Positions 7,810 through 16,454 of a stretch of 64,000 nucleotides of DNA are shown piece after piece. The position numbers and the translations under genes were made by a program. The notes below the pieces were generated by a model that saw only the letters and a list, made by a program, of their open reading frames with translations, was not told the DNA's origin and did not search any database. This stretch comes from Streptomyces sp. ATexAB-D23 (GTDB lineage: Bacteria > Actinomycetota > Actinomycetes > Streptomycetales > Streptomycetaceae): contig NZ_KB892057.1 of assembly GCF_000373645.1 (NCBI RefSeq), positions 62,001-126,000 on the forward strand, read 5' to 3'. Every line of letters starts with the position of its first letter. The first letter of the stretch is position 1.

Positions 7810-8568
7810 GTGTCGGACCCGCTGCGCCCCCGCGCCTCCCTCCGTACCGCTGTGGTCTGGGAGGTCCTCAAGGACGCCCTCGACCGCCGGGTCAAGGCGA
7901 CCGGCAGGGACGCCCTGGACGTGCTGGACACCGGCGGCGGCACGGGTAACTTCGCCGTGCCCGTCGCCCGTCTGGGCCACCGGGTCACGGTCGTCGACCC
8001 CAGCCCCAACGCACTGTTCGCGCTGGAGCGCCGGGCCGCCGAGGCCGGGGTCGCCGACCGGGTCCGCGGGGTGCAGGGCGACATCCTCGGCCTCTTCGAC
8101 GTGGTGGAGCGCGGTGGTTACGACGCGGTGCTCTGCCACGGCGTCCTGGAGTACGTGGACGACCCCGCCGAGGGAGTGCGGCACGCGGTGGAGGCGCTGC
8201 GCCCGGCCGGTGCGCTGAGCCTGCTCGCCGCCGGGCTGGGCGGAGCGGTCCTGGCCCGCGCCCTGGCCGGCCACTTCACCGAGGCCAGGCACGCGCTCGG
8301 CGATCCGGAGGGCCGGTGGGGCGAGGGCGACCCGATGCCCCGGCGGTACACCGCCGAGCAGCTCACCGCGCTGGTCACAGGGGCCGACGTGGAGGTCGGC
8401 GCGGTCCACGGCGTCCGCGTCTTCGCCGACCTCGTCCCCGGAGTCCTGGTGGACACCGAACCCGGCGCGATGGAAGCCCTGCTCAAGCTGGAGGCCGCGG
8501 CCGCCGAACTGCCCGCCTTCCACTCGGTGGCCACCCAGCTGCACGTCCTGGGCACCAAGTGCGGCTGA
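7810..8568 (+). CDS. class I SAM-dependent methyltransferase
   Basis: A 252-residue class I methyltransferase. Motif I is VLDTGGGTGNFAVPVA (about residues 38-53), followed by VTVVDPSPNAL for the acidic loop and GYDAVLCHGVLEYVDD for the later strands, as in the UbiE/SmtA-like families. The substrate cannot be read from the sequence. The GTG at 7810 has GAGGAG about 9 nt upstream. It lies between the SAV_6107 gene and DUF3040 on the same strand, a neighbourhood I recognise from other Streptomyces, but no pathway link is evident. Confidence 0.9.
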   Translation: MSDPLRPRASLRTAVVWEVLKDALDRRVKATGRDALDVLDTGGGTGNFAVPVARLGHRVTVVDPSPNALFALERRAAEAGVADRVRGVQGDILGLFDVVERGGYDAVLCHGVLEYVDDPAEGVRHAVEALRPAGALSLLAAGLGGAVLARALAGHFTEARHALGDPEGRWGEGDPMPRRYTAEQLTALVTGADVEVGAVHGVRVFADLVPGVLVDTEPGAMEALLKLEAAAAELPAFHSVATQLHVLGTKCG

Positions 8569-8853
8569 GACACCGGCCGGGTGACCGGCGGCAGCGCGGC
8601 TGATCAGCAACGCAGCCGCAGACGGAGTACGCACCGGCAGCCCCGTTCGGGCCCCGGGCCCCGTATGATCGGGGGACACCATCCGGCATGACGGATCGGA
8701 GGTTGGGGAATCAACGCCTCAGCAGCTGAGCCGCCGTGGCGGCCCGGACTGGCTGATTGGCAATGAGGGCGGGTTTCACGGGGGCGATTCCCTGCCTATC
8801 CTGGAAGGGCCGCATACCGGCCGCCCCCCGCGGCCGACGACGAGGAGGACTCC
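8569..8853 (+). other. 285-nt intergenic region with -10 boxes and hairpins
   Basis: This gap holds a near-consensus -10 box TATGAT at 8664-8669, followed by short inverted repeats (CTCAGC/GCTGAG and GCCGCC/GGCGGC around 8718-8745), and a second -10 candidate TATCCT at 8797-8802 that fits the DUF3040 gene. No ORF longer than about 13 codons with a ribosome site is present. The distance between the two boxes leaves room for a small RNA or a structured leader. Confidence 0.4.
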
Positions 8854-9255
8854 GTGCCGCTCTCGGAGCACGAGCAGCGAATGCTCGAGCAAATGGAGCG
8901 AGCGCTGTACGCCGAAGATCCCAAGTTCGCGACAGCGCTCGAGGGAAGTGGGCTGCGTACATACACCCGGCGACGGGTCTACCAGGCAGTTGCTGGCTTT
9001 CTGGTGGGTATCGCGCTCCTCATGGCCGGAATGGTCGCTCAGCAGATCTGGGTCAGCGTGGTGGGCTTTCTCGTCATGCTGGGCTGCGCGGTGCTCGCGG
9101 TCACGGGCTGGCGCAAGGCACCCAAGCCGGGCGAGCAGCAGCAGGCGGTGCGCGCCGGTGGTGCGAGTGAGCGCCGGCAGTCCCGACAGCGCCGGTCCGT
9201 GATGAACCGGATCGAACAGCGGTGGCAGCGCCGCCGCGACGAGCAGGGACAGTAG
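8854..9255 (+). CDS. DUF3040 domain membrane protein
   Basis: A 133-residue DUF3040 protein, a family widespread in actinobacteria. The N-terminus carries the family motif LSEHEQRMLEQMERALYAEDPKFA, then two hydrophobic segments (about residues 48-85), then a basic Arg/Gln-rich tail. The GTG at 8854 has GAGGAGG 6 nt upstream. No enzymatic residues are evident; the role is unknown. It converges on the transglutaminase gene and shares the terminator at 9295-9331. Confidence 0.92.
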   Translation: MPLSEHEQRMLEQMERALYAEDPKFATALEGSGLRTYTRRRVYQAVAGFLVGIALLMAGMVAQQIWVSVVGFLVMLGCAVLAVTGWRKAPKPGEQQQAVRAGGASERRQSRQRRSVMNRIEQRWQRRRDEQGQ

Positions 9256-9294
9256 ACGTACAGAGCGTTTCGCAGAGGTACAGAGCACTTCTGG

Positions 9295-9331
9295 GTGAGG
9301 GGCGGTCGCGGACATCGCGACCGCCCCTCAC
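9295..9331. terminator. bidirectional terminator hairpin
   Basis: Perfect 16-bp arms (GTGAGGGGCGGTCGCG and its complement) around a 5-nt loop, placed between the convergent DUF3040 and transglutaminase genes. No T-tract follows, as is usual in Streptomyces. Confidence 0.85.
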
Positions 9332-9414
9332 GCGTGCGGTGACGAGGCGAAGCGGGTAACGGGGAGAGACGGGGCTGGGGCTGGGGCGGAGACGCCCCCC
9401 GAGCCCCGTCCTCC

Positions 9415-11826
9415 TCAGCCCTCCTGCCGGGACGGGCGCCGGGTCCAGGCCGGCCTGGCCGGCAGCCGCAGGCGCCCCGCCAGGGCCGCCCGGCGCCGCG
9501 AGAGCGCCCACACCACCCGTATGGCCGAGCGCGGCGCCACGAGCGCCCGGAGCCGGACGGCCCGTCCGGCCGCGACGCCGAGCCCGGCCCGTACCGCACG
9601 GGCGTCCTCGGCGAGCCCCGTGACCGGACGCGGCTCCGGTGCGTACAGCACCTGTTCCACCGCCCCCGCGACCCGGTGCGCCGCGTCCGCCGCCTCCGTG
9701 TCGAGCCGGCCCAGGCGCACCAGCCGCTCGGCGGCCTTGCGCGGGGTCAGCGCATCGTCCGGGAGGACGCCGTGGTCCCACGCCGTGTCGGTGACCTCCC
9801 GCCACACCGCCAGCGTTCTCGCGGTGGTGTCGGCGGGGGTGCGGCCCGCCGACGAGCCCAGCCTGCGGGCCCGTGCCCGCAGGCGCCAGCACATCGGCAG
9901 CAGCGGCAGCACCAGGACCAGCACGGCCACCAGGGCGATGCCGAGCACAGTGCCCGCCGGAGTGCCGGTGTCCGTCGGCGCGGCGGCCCCGGGCGCCGCC
10001 GTCTGCCCGCATTCGCCCTGCCTGCGCATCTGCGCCGGGCAGCTCTCCGACGCGGACGGGGCGGCCGCCTCCGGCGCCGAGGCGTCCGCCTCGGGCCTCG
10101 CCGGGTCCGCCGTGTCACCGGTCGGGGCGTCGGGCAGCGTGTACGACGGGACGAAGCCACGCGTCGGGGTCGGCTCGAAGCGGGTCCAGCCGATGCCCTC
10201 GAAGTACAGCTCGGGCCACGCGTGCGCGTCCCGGAGCCCGACCGAGTACGTACCGTCGGCCTGCGCCGAGCCCGGCGTGAAGCCCACCGCGACCCGGGCC
10301 GGAATCCCCAGCGTCCGGGCCATCGCGGCCATCGTGAACGAGAAGTGGACGCAGAAGCCCTTCCGGTCCTTGAGGAAACGGGCGATCGCGGCCGTGCCCG
10401 TACCCGAGCTGACCGAGGTGTCGTACGTGAACCCGCCGTCGGTGGAGAAGTAGTCCTGGAGCTTCACCGCCCGCTGGTAGGCGTTGCCCGTGCCCCGCGT
10501 GACCTCCTCGGCGGTTTCCGCGACCACCTTCGGCAGCGTGTCCGGGACCTGGGTGTACTCACGCAGCAGCGACGCCGGGACCGCGCCCGCACGGGCGAGC
10601 TGCTCGGCCGTCGGCTGCACATCGAGGCTGGTCACCGTGTACTGAGCGCCGCTGGTGGTCTCCCCGTCGTCCCCGACGAGCGTGCGGCCCTCCTCCTCGA
10701 AGCGCCACCGCCCGTCGACCCGCACCTCGGCCGCCGGAAAGGGCAGCGGCAGATAGGTCTGCCGGTACGAGCGGGAGGCCGAGACGGTCGACTTGACCTC
10801 CGAGACCGTGACGGCGGGGGAGAGGCCGGCCGGCGTCGGGAGCCGCTTCGGCACATCCCGGAGCCGGCGCGTCGAAGCCCGCCACTCGTTCCCGTTGAAC
10901 TGGTCCAGGGCCAGGATGCGCAGGTAGAAGTCGCCGGGGCTGTCGGAGTCGGTGCGGTACGACATCACCTGCCGGTTCTCCGGCTGGTTCAGGTTGTCCT
11001 GGAGCGAGACCAGCGGGTTCACCGCGGAGATGGTGCCGCCGCCGCGCCCCTTGGCGCCCCCGCTGCCCGAACCCGTCAGCAGTCCGCTGTCCAGCGCGGG
11101 CAGCGCCGCCGGCACGACCAGCGCGATCCCGAGGGCCAGCGCGCCGATCCGCCGCCCCGTACGCACCGGGGCGAGCGCCCTGCCGCCCGAGGCTTCGAGC
11201 CCGGCGGACGAACCGCCCCGGGACCCGGCCGCTCCGGCGAAGACCCGCCCCCACTGGGAGAGCCGGTCGCGCCCCTCGGCCAGCAGGAGCAGCAGATAAC
11301 CGCAGGCCGCCAGCAGGAACCACAGCCAGTCCGTGCCGCCGTCCGAGAGCCCGGCGGCCACCGAGTAGAGCGCCAGCAGGGGCAGCCCGGCGGGCGCGGC
11401 GCTGCGGAACGTCACCGCCAGCGTGTCCACCGCGAGCCCGACCAGCAGCACCCCGCCCACCAGCATCAGCCGGATGCCCGGGGTCGCCGGCGCCGGAATC
11501 GCGTACCGGCTGACGTCGTCCGTACCGGCCGTCAGCAGGTCCGCGAGCTGCCGCACCGCCTGCGGTCCGGGCAGCACGCCCGCCACCGCCTGCTCCCTGG
11601 CGAACGTCACCGTCAGCAGCACCAGCACGACCAGCGCCTGCGCGGCGACCGTCAGCAGCCTGGGCAGCGGCACCCGCCGGCCCAGCGCGCCCACCCCGGA
11701 CTGGATCGCCAGCAGGAACGCGGCCTGCACGAGCCATTTGGCCGGGTCCACCAGTGGCAGCATCGAGCAGGCCGCCATCAGTGTCGCCGCGAAGGCGCAC
11801 AGCGCCAGCCGACCACGACCGCTCAT
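9415..11826 (-). CDS. TgpA-like membrane transglutaminase (DUF3488 + transglutaminase core)
   Basis: An 803-residue membrane protein. The first about 215 residues hold several membrane segments (DUF3488/TgpA N-terminal region). The extracytoplasmic part contains a transglutaminase-like core with the triad Cys in RKGFCVHFSFTM, His in RDAHAWPELYFEG and Asp/Glu region in TRFEPTPT. A further membrane segment (about residues 645-665) and a cytoplasmic basic tail follow. It is the last gene of a MoxR-DUF58-transglutaminase operon: the upstream DUF58 stop is 10 nt away and AGGGGG precedes the ATG at 11826. Such modules are thought to modify or mature envelope proteins; the substrate is unknown. Confidence 0.92.
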   Translation of the reverse strand: MSGRGRLALCAFAATLMAACSMLPLVDPAKWLVQAAFLLAIQSGVGALGRRVPLPRLLTVAAQALVVLVLLTVTFAREQAVAGVLPGPQAVRQLADLLTAGTDDVSRYAIPAPATPGIRLMLVGGVLLVGLAVDTLAVTFRSAAPAGLPLLALYSVAAGLSDGGTDWLWFLLAACGYLLLLLAEGRDRLSQWGRVFAGAAGSRGGSSAGLEASGGRALAPVRTGRRIGALALGIALVVPAALPALDSGLLTGSGSGGAKGRGGGTISAVNPLVSLQDNLNQPENRQVMSYRTDSDSPGDFYLRILALDQFNGNEWRASTRRLRDVPKRLPTPAGLSPAVTVSEVKSTVSASRSYRQTYLPLPFPAAEVRVDGRWRFEEEGRTLVGDDGETTSGAQYTVTSLDVQPTAEQLARAGAVPASLLREYTQVPDTLPKVVAETAEEVTRGTGNAYQRAVKLQDYFSTDGGFTYDTSVSSGTGTAAIARFLKDRKGFCVHFSFTMAAMARTLGIPARVAVGFTPGSAQADGTYSVGLRDAHAWPELYFEGIGWTRFEPTPTRGFVPSYTLPDAPTGDTADPARPEADASAPEAAAPSASESCPAQMRRQGECGQTAAPGAAAPTDTGTPAGTVLGIALVAVLVLVLPLLPMCWRLRARARRLGSSAGRTPADTTARTLAVWREVTDTAWDHGVLPDDALTPRKAAERLVRLGRLDTEAADAAHRVAGAVEQVLYAPEPRPVTGLAEDARAVRAGLGVAAGRAVRLRALVAPRSAIRVVWALSRRRAALAGRLRLPARPAWTRRPSRQEG

Positions 11827-11836
11827 GACCGCCCCC

Positions 11837-13192
11837 TCATGACCAGCCCCCGGAGAATCCCGCCGTGCCGGAACCGGCCGGCGTGCCGTGGCGTCCGGCC
11901 TGCTGCCACAGCACGGGCAGCTCGGCGCCGGGCTCCACCGGCACCACCGTCCACCCCGACTCGCGCAGCGGCCGCAGCCGCCGCTCGGACGCCTCGCGGG
12001 TGGCGGGCGAGGCGCCGTTCACCCAGACGGTGGAGTCCAGGACGAAGGCCACGGCCCCGCTGCTGCGCTGCCGCATCCGGGCCGCCACGGCGGCCTGCGC
12101 CTCGTCCAGATCGCCGAGGAAGGCGATCAGCAGCCCCTCGTCGCCCCCGCGCAGCCCGTCGTACGCGCGGGACAGGCCCCCGCCGTCGGAGTGCTCGACG
12201 ACCGCGAGGGTGTCCATCATCAGCCCGGCGGACTCCGCCGAGTCGTGGGTGGCGCCGGCGAGGCCGGCCCCGCCCGGCGCCGCGCTGCCCACGTCGGTGA
12301 GCAACTGGACCGCGAAGCCGCGCTCCAGCATGTGCACCAGCGTGGAGGCCGCCCCGGAGACGGCCCACTCGAACGCGGAGTCCGGCCCCGTGCCCCGGTA
12401 GGCGACGCGCCTGGTGTCGAGCAGGACCGTGCACCTGGCGCGCTGCGGCTGCTCCTCGCGGCGCACCATCAGCTCGCCGTAGCGCGCGGTGGAGCGCCAG
12501 TGGACGCGGCGGAGGTCGTCCCCGTAGCGGTAGCCGCGCGGGATCACGTCGTCCTCACCGGCCAGCGCCAGGGAGCGCTGGCGCCCCTCGCCGTGGCCGG
12601 AGGCCTCGCCGGCCAGCCGTACCGGTGGCAGCGGCTCGGTCCTCGGGACCACGACCAGGGTGTCGTAGGCGCTGAAGGAACGCGTCAGCTCGCACATGCC
12701 GAACGGGTCGCTCAGCCGCAGTTGCAGCGGGCCGAGCGGATAGCGCCCGCGCAGGTCCGAACGGACCCGGTAGGACACCTCGCGCCGGCCGCCCGCCTCC
12801 ACCCGGTCCAGCACGAACCGGGGGCGCGGACCGAGCACGTACGGCACCCGGTCCTGGAGCATCAGCAGGCCCGTGGGCAGGCGCGAGACGTTGTCCATCC
12901 GCAGACGCACGCGGGCCTCGGAACCTGCCGGGACCCGCGAGGGGGAGAGCCGGCGGGTGCCCGCCACCCGGTAGCGGGTCCGGTAGAGCACGGTCGCGCA
13001 CACCAGCGGCAGCACGGCGAGCAGCAGACCGACCCGCAGCAGGTCCCCCTGGCCCAGCGCGTAGGCGCAGACCGCCGCGGCGATCCCGGCCGCGAGGAAG
13101 GACCGCCCCCGGGTGGTCAGCCCGCCGAGCGCGGCCCGCACACCCCCCTTGCCCTCGCTGCCGTCCATCGCGACGGGCCCCGCCCCGGCCAT
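11837..13192 (-). CDS. DUF58 domain protein
   Basis: A 451-residue DUF58 protein. Two close hydrophobic segments lie near the N-terminus (about residues 35-75). The family motif follows in the middle: YRYGDDLRRVHWRSTARYGE, then a von Willebrand A-like region (CTVLLDTRRVAYRG). The ATG at 13192 overlaps the MoxR stop as TGATG; a GTG one codon earlier is also possible. DUF58 proteins are usually partners of MoxR ATPases, as here, and are presumed to be remodelled by them. Confidence 0.92.
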   Translation of the reverse strand: MAGAGPVAMDGSEGKGGVRAALGGLTTRGRSFLAAGIAAAVCAYALGQGDLLRVGLLLAVLPLVCATVLYRTRYRVAGTRRLSPSRVPAGSEARVRLRMDNVSRLPTGLLMLQDRVPYVLGPRPRFVLDRVEAGGRREVSYRVRSDLRGRYPLGPLQLRLSDPFGMCELTRSFSAYDTLVVVPRTEPLPPVRLAGEASGHGEGRQRSLALAGEDDVIPRGYRYGDDLRRVHWRSTARYGELMVRREEQPQRARCTVLLDTRRVAYRGTGPDSAFEWAVSGAASTLVHMLERGFAVQLLTDVGSAAPGGAGLAGATHDSAESAGLMMDTLAVVEHSDGGGLSRAYDGLRGGDEGLLIAFLGDLDEAQAAVAARMRQRSSGAVAFVLDSTVWVNGASPATREASERRLRPLRESGWTVVPVEPGAELPVLWQQAGRHGTPAGSGTAGFSGGWS

Positions 13193-14241
13193 CACGTCCG
13201 CCGAGGGGCGGGCTGCTGCCGGCCGCCGTACGCCGGGCCCGCCTGATACTGCGGAGCGGCGGCGGCCGGGCCGCCCACGGCCGTGGGCACCGGGGTCTGC
13301 TGGAGGATCTCCAGCACGACCTGCTCGGCGCTGCGGCGGTTCAGCTGGGCCTGCGCGGTGGGCAGCAGCCGGTGGGCGAGCACCGCCACGGCCAGGGCCT
13401 GCACATCGTCCGGCAGGCAGTAGTCCCGGCCGCACAGCGCCGCGGACGCCTTGGCGGCCCGCAGCAGATGCAGCGTGGCGCGCGGCGAGGCGCCGAGCCG
13501 GAGGTCGGGGTGGTTGCGGGTGGCACCGACGAGCTGCACCGCGTACCTGCGGACGGCCTCGGCGACATGGACCGCCCGCACCGCGTCGATCAGCTTCACG
13601 ATGTCGTGCGCGTGGGCCACCGGCTGGAGGTCGTCCAGGGGGGAGAGCCCGCCGTGCACGTCGAGCATCCGCAGCTCGGCCTCCGCGGTGGGATAGCCGA
13701 TCGACACCCGGGCCATGAACCGGTCGCGCTGGGCCTCGGGCAGCGGATACGTGCCCTCCATCTCCACCGGGTTCTGCGTGGCCACGACCATGAAGGGGTC
13801 GGGCAGCTCGTAGGTGTGCCCGTCGATGGTGACCTGGCGCTCCTCCATCGACTCCAGCAGCGCGGACTGGGTCTTGGGGGAGGCGCGGTTGATCTCGTCG
13901 CCGATCACCACCTGGGCGAAGATCGCGCCCGGCTTGAACTCGAAGTCGCGGCGCTGCTGGTCGTAGATCGACACTCCGGTGATGTCCGACGGCAGCAGGT
14001 CCGGCGTGAACTGGATGCGGCGCACCGAGCAGTCGATGGACCTGGCCAGCGCCTTGGCCAGCATGGTCTTGCCGACGCCCGGGACGTCCTCGATGAGCAG
14101 ATGCCCCTCCGCGAGCAGCACGGTCAGCGAGAGCCGTACGACCTCCGGCTTGCCCTCGATCACGGCCTCCACCGACCTGCGCACCCGCTCTGCGGTGGTG
14201 GTCAGATCTGTGAGGCTCGCTCGATCGTCATAGGTCGTCAC
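13192..14241 (-). CDS. MoxR family AAA+ ATPase
   Basis: A 349-residue AAA+ ATPase of the MoxR family. Walker A is PGVGKT (about residues 54-59), Walker B VIGDEINRA (about 112-120), followed by SALLESMEERQVT and sensor-like VATQNPVEMEGTYPLPEAQ, all family hallmarks. The C-terminus is Pro/Gln/Tyr-rich. The GTG at 14241 has GAGGAGG 5 nt upstream. It is the first gene of the operon with DUF58 and transglutaminase genes and probably acts as their chaperone-like ATPase. Confidence 0.95.
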   Translation of the reverse strand: MTTYDDRASLTDLTTTAERVRRSVEAVIEGKPEVVRLSLTVLLAEGHLLIEDVPGVGKTMLAKALARSIDCSVRRIQFTPDLLPSDITGVSIYDQQRRDFEFKPGAIFAQVVIGDEINRASPKTQSALLESMEERQVTIDGHTYELPDPFMVVATQNPVEMEGTYPLPEAQRDRFMARVSIGYPTAEAELRMLDVHGGLSPLDDLQPVAHAHDIVKLIDAVRAVHVAEAVRRYAVQLVGATRNHPDLRLGASPRATLHLLRAAKASAALCGRDYCLPDDVQALAVAVLAHRLLPTAQAQLNRRSAEQVVLEILQQTPVPTAVGGPAAAAPQYQAGPAYGGRQQPAPRRT

Positions 14242-14369
14242 CCGGCCCTCCTCGGCCCTGCCCCACGCTCACCAGGAGCACGGGATTCCCCAGTCACGGG
14301 CCGGTGCCCTCGTGCGGCCCGGCCCTCCCCGAAATGCGGACACCGCGTCGGACGGCGAGGTCCGACGGG

Positions 14370-14414
14370 GTGTCACTCACGCATTCTTGTTGCCGTTACC
14401 GCTTCGTGTCACTC
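14370..14414. repeat. two direct GTGTCACTC repeats upstream of the MoxR operon
   Basis: GTGTCACTC occurs at 14370-14378 and 14406-14414, 36 nt apart, in the 274-nt gap upstream of the MoxR gene. Read towards the operon each copy is GAGTGACAC and so contains GACAC, the core bound by WhiA in Streptomyces. A regulatory role is inference. Confidence 0.4.
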
Positions 14415-14515
14415 GCCTGTGGACAACCAAGGGCGATATGTCGGATTGGGTGAGGATTTCGTCACCGGAAGGTGCTCGTCCGCCACCTCCCGGCGGCCTC
14501 AGGCGCACGGCCGGG

Positions 14516-15064
14516 TCAGGAAGCCGGGAAGATCTCGCGCAGCTTGCCGGAGGTCACGTCGAAGACAAAACCGCGCACGTCATCCGTGTGCTTGAGGAAC
14601 GGCGAGGTGCGCGCGCGCTGCATCGACTGCCGCACGTCCTGGTCGGCGTCGGTGTACGACTCCACGGCCCAGGACGGGCGCTGGCCGACCTCCATCTCCA
14701 GCTCCTGGCGGAAGTCCTCCGTGATCGACTCCATGCCGCAGTTGGTGTGGTGGATCAGGATGATGCTGCGGGTGCCCAGCGCCCGCTGGCTGATCGCCAG
14801 CGAACGGATGACGTCGTCCGTGACCACGCCGCCCGCGTTGCGGATGGTGTGGCAGTCGCCCAGCGACAGGCCGAGAGCCTTGTGCAGGTCGAGCCGGGCG
14901 TCCATGCAGGCGACCACGGCGACGCGGAGCACCGGCTTGGCGTCCATCCCGGGGTCCTTGAACTCCGAGGCGTAGTGGCCATTCGCCTCGACCAGACGGT
15001 CGGTGACCGTACCGGCGGCGGCGGAGGCGGGAGGTTCGGCGGGGGCGTGCGCGGAAGTCGACAT
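14516..15064 (-). CDS. beta-class carbonic anhydrase
   Basis: A 182-residue beta-carbonic anhydrase that interconverts CO2 and bicarbonate. Zinc ligands are visible: Cys53 with the Asp55-Arg57 dyad in VACMDAR, and His106/Cys109 in HHTNCGM. Length fits the short actinobacterial type. The ATG at 15064 has no Shine-Dalgarno sequence; instead TAACGT lies 7 nt upstream, which suggests a leaderless mRNA. It is divergent from the rsmH-led cell division cluster. Confidence 0.95.
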   Translation of the reverse strand: MSTSAHAPAEPPASAAAGTVTDRLVEANGHYASEFKDPGMDAKPVLRVAVVACMDARLDLHKALGLSLGDCHTIRNAGGVVTDDVIRSLAISQRALGTRSIILIHHTNCGMESITEDFRQELEMEVGQRPSWAVESYTDADQDVRQSMQRARTSPFLKHTDDVRGFVFDVTSGKLREIFPAS

Positions 15065-15442
15065 GGACAAGACGTTAGCCCCCGCCGCCGGGGGCGACCG
15101 GAGGGGGAAGCGGACAAAAAACGTCAACAGTGCTTGTTGTGAGGTACTCCACAAGCCCGCCCGCGGTCATCCGGGCGGGTGAACGTGCGGCGGCCGACGC
15201 GCTGCCGGGTTGATTGATCGGGAATCGATCGAGTGGCAGGGTGGACTAAAGTGACGGGAAGTTACCGACACCCTGCACATTTCGAACTTTTCCCCGTGTG
15301 CGCGGCGTACGTACGGCCCGGCCCTCTCCCGCTCGCCGGTCGGCTGACGCCCCTTCCCCGGCGCCGGCGGACCTCCCCTTCGCGAGCGGGCGGGGACCAG
15401 GCCGTACGTCCCGCCACCCGGGACCTGAGCCTGAGAGGGCGC
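15065..15442. other. 378-nt divergent intergenic region before the dcw cluster
   Basis: This gap must hold the main promoter of the division cluster as well as that of the carbonic anhydrase. I see the carbonic anhydrase -10 box at 15072-15077 but no clear -35/-10 pair for rsmH. There is no mraZ gene here, unlike in many bacteria where mraZ starts this cluster. Confidence 0.5.
15072..15077 (-). promoter_or_regulatory. candidate leaderless -10 box of carbonic anhydrase gene
   Basis: TAACGT (minus strand) ends 7 nt before the ATG at 15064, with no ribosome site between. No convincing -35 box was found. Confidence 0.45.
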
Positions 15443-16411
15443 ATGAGCCAGACCCGACACGTCCCGGTGATGCTCCAGCGATGCCTGGACCTGTTGGCAC
15501 CGGCCCTGGAGGAGGCTCCCGGCCCCCGGCCCCCGGTGGTCGTCGACTGCACCCTGGGCCTCGGCGGGCACAGCGAGGCGCTCCTCGCCGCCTTCCCGAC
15601 CGCCCGGCTGATCGCCCTGGACCGCGACAAGGAGGCCCTTCGCCTCTCCGGCGAGCGGCTCGCCCCCTACGGCGACCGCGCGACGCTGGTGCACGCCGTC
15701 TACGACGAGCTGCCCGAGGTGCTCGACCGGCTCGGCATCCCCAAGGTGCAGGGCGTCCTGTTCGACCTGGGCGTCTCCTCCATGCAGCTGGACGAGGCCG
15801 ACCGCGGCTTCGCGTACGCCCGCGACGCCCCGCTCGACATGCGCATGGACCAGACGACCGGCATCGGCGCCGCCGAGGTCCTCAACACCTACCCGCCGGG
15901 CGAACTGGTGCGCATCCTGCGCGCGTACGGCGAGGAGAAGCAGGCGAAGCGGATCGTCTCCGCCGTCGTGCGCGAACGCGAGAAGGAGCCCTTCAGCAAC
16001 AGCGCCCGGCTCGTCGAGCTGATCCGCGAAGCCCTGCCGCAGGCCGCCATGCGCACCGGCGGCAACCCCGCCAAACGCACCTTCCAGGCCCTGCGCATCG
16101 AGGTCAACGGCGAACTCACCGTGCTGGAGCGGGCCATTCCGGCCGCCGTCCGGAGCCTCGCCGTCGGCGGCCGCATCGCTGTCCTGTCGTACCAGTCGCT
16201 GGAGGACCGGCTGGTCAAGCAGGTCCTCGCGGCCGGCGCCGCCAACACCGCGCCGCCCGGCCTGCCCGTCGTCCCCGAGCGCTACCAGCCCCGGCTGAAG
16301 CTGCTCACCCGGGGCGCCGAGCTCCCCACCGAGGAGGAGGTCGCCGAGAACCGGAGGGCCGCCCCCGCCCGGCTGCGCGGCGCCCAGCGCATCCGCGAGG
16401 ACGAGCGGTGA
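15443..16411 (+). CDS. rsmH: 16S rRNA m4C1402 methyltransferase RsmH (MraW)
   Basis: A 322-residue RsmH, which N4-methylates C1402 of 16S rRNA. The family start HVPVMLQRCLDLL is followed by motif I VVDCTLGLGGHSEALL, ALDRDKEAL, the signature LFDLGVSSMQLDEADRGFAYARDAPLDMRMD, and the C-terminal FQALRIEVNGEL and VLSYQSLEDR. The ATG at 15443 has GAGAGGG upstream. It is the first gene of the dcw run, with ftsL 43 nt downstream. Confidence 0.97.
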   Translation: MSQTRHVPVMLQRCLDLLAPALEEAPGPRPPVVVDCTLGLGGHSEALLAAFPTARLIALDRDKEALRLSGERLAPYGDRATLVHAVYDELPEVLDRLGIPKVQGVLFDLGVSSMQLDEADRGFAYARDAPLDMRMDQTTGIGAAEVLNTYPPGELVRILRAYGEEKQAKRIVSAVVREREKEPFSNSARLVELIREALPQAAMRTGGNPAKRTFQALRIEVNGELTVLERAIPAAVRSLAVGGRIAVLSYQSLEDRLVKQVLAAGAANTAPPGLPVVPERYQPRLKLLTRGAELPTEEEVAENRRAAPARLRGAQRIREDER

Positions 16412-16454
16412 GCGCCCGGCTCCCGGCCGCCGGCGCCGGGGACGGAGCGGTGCG

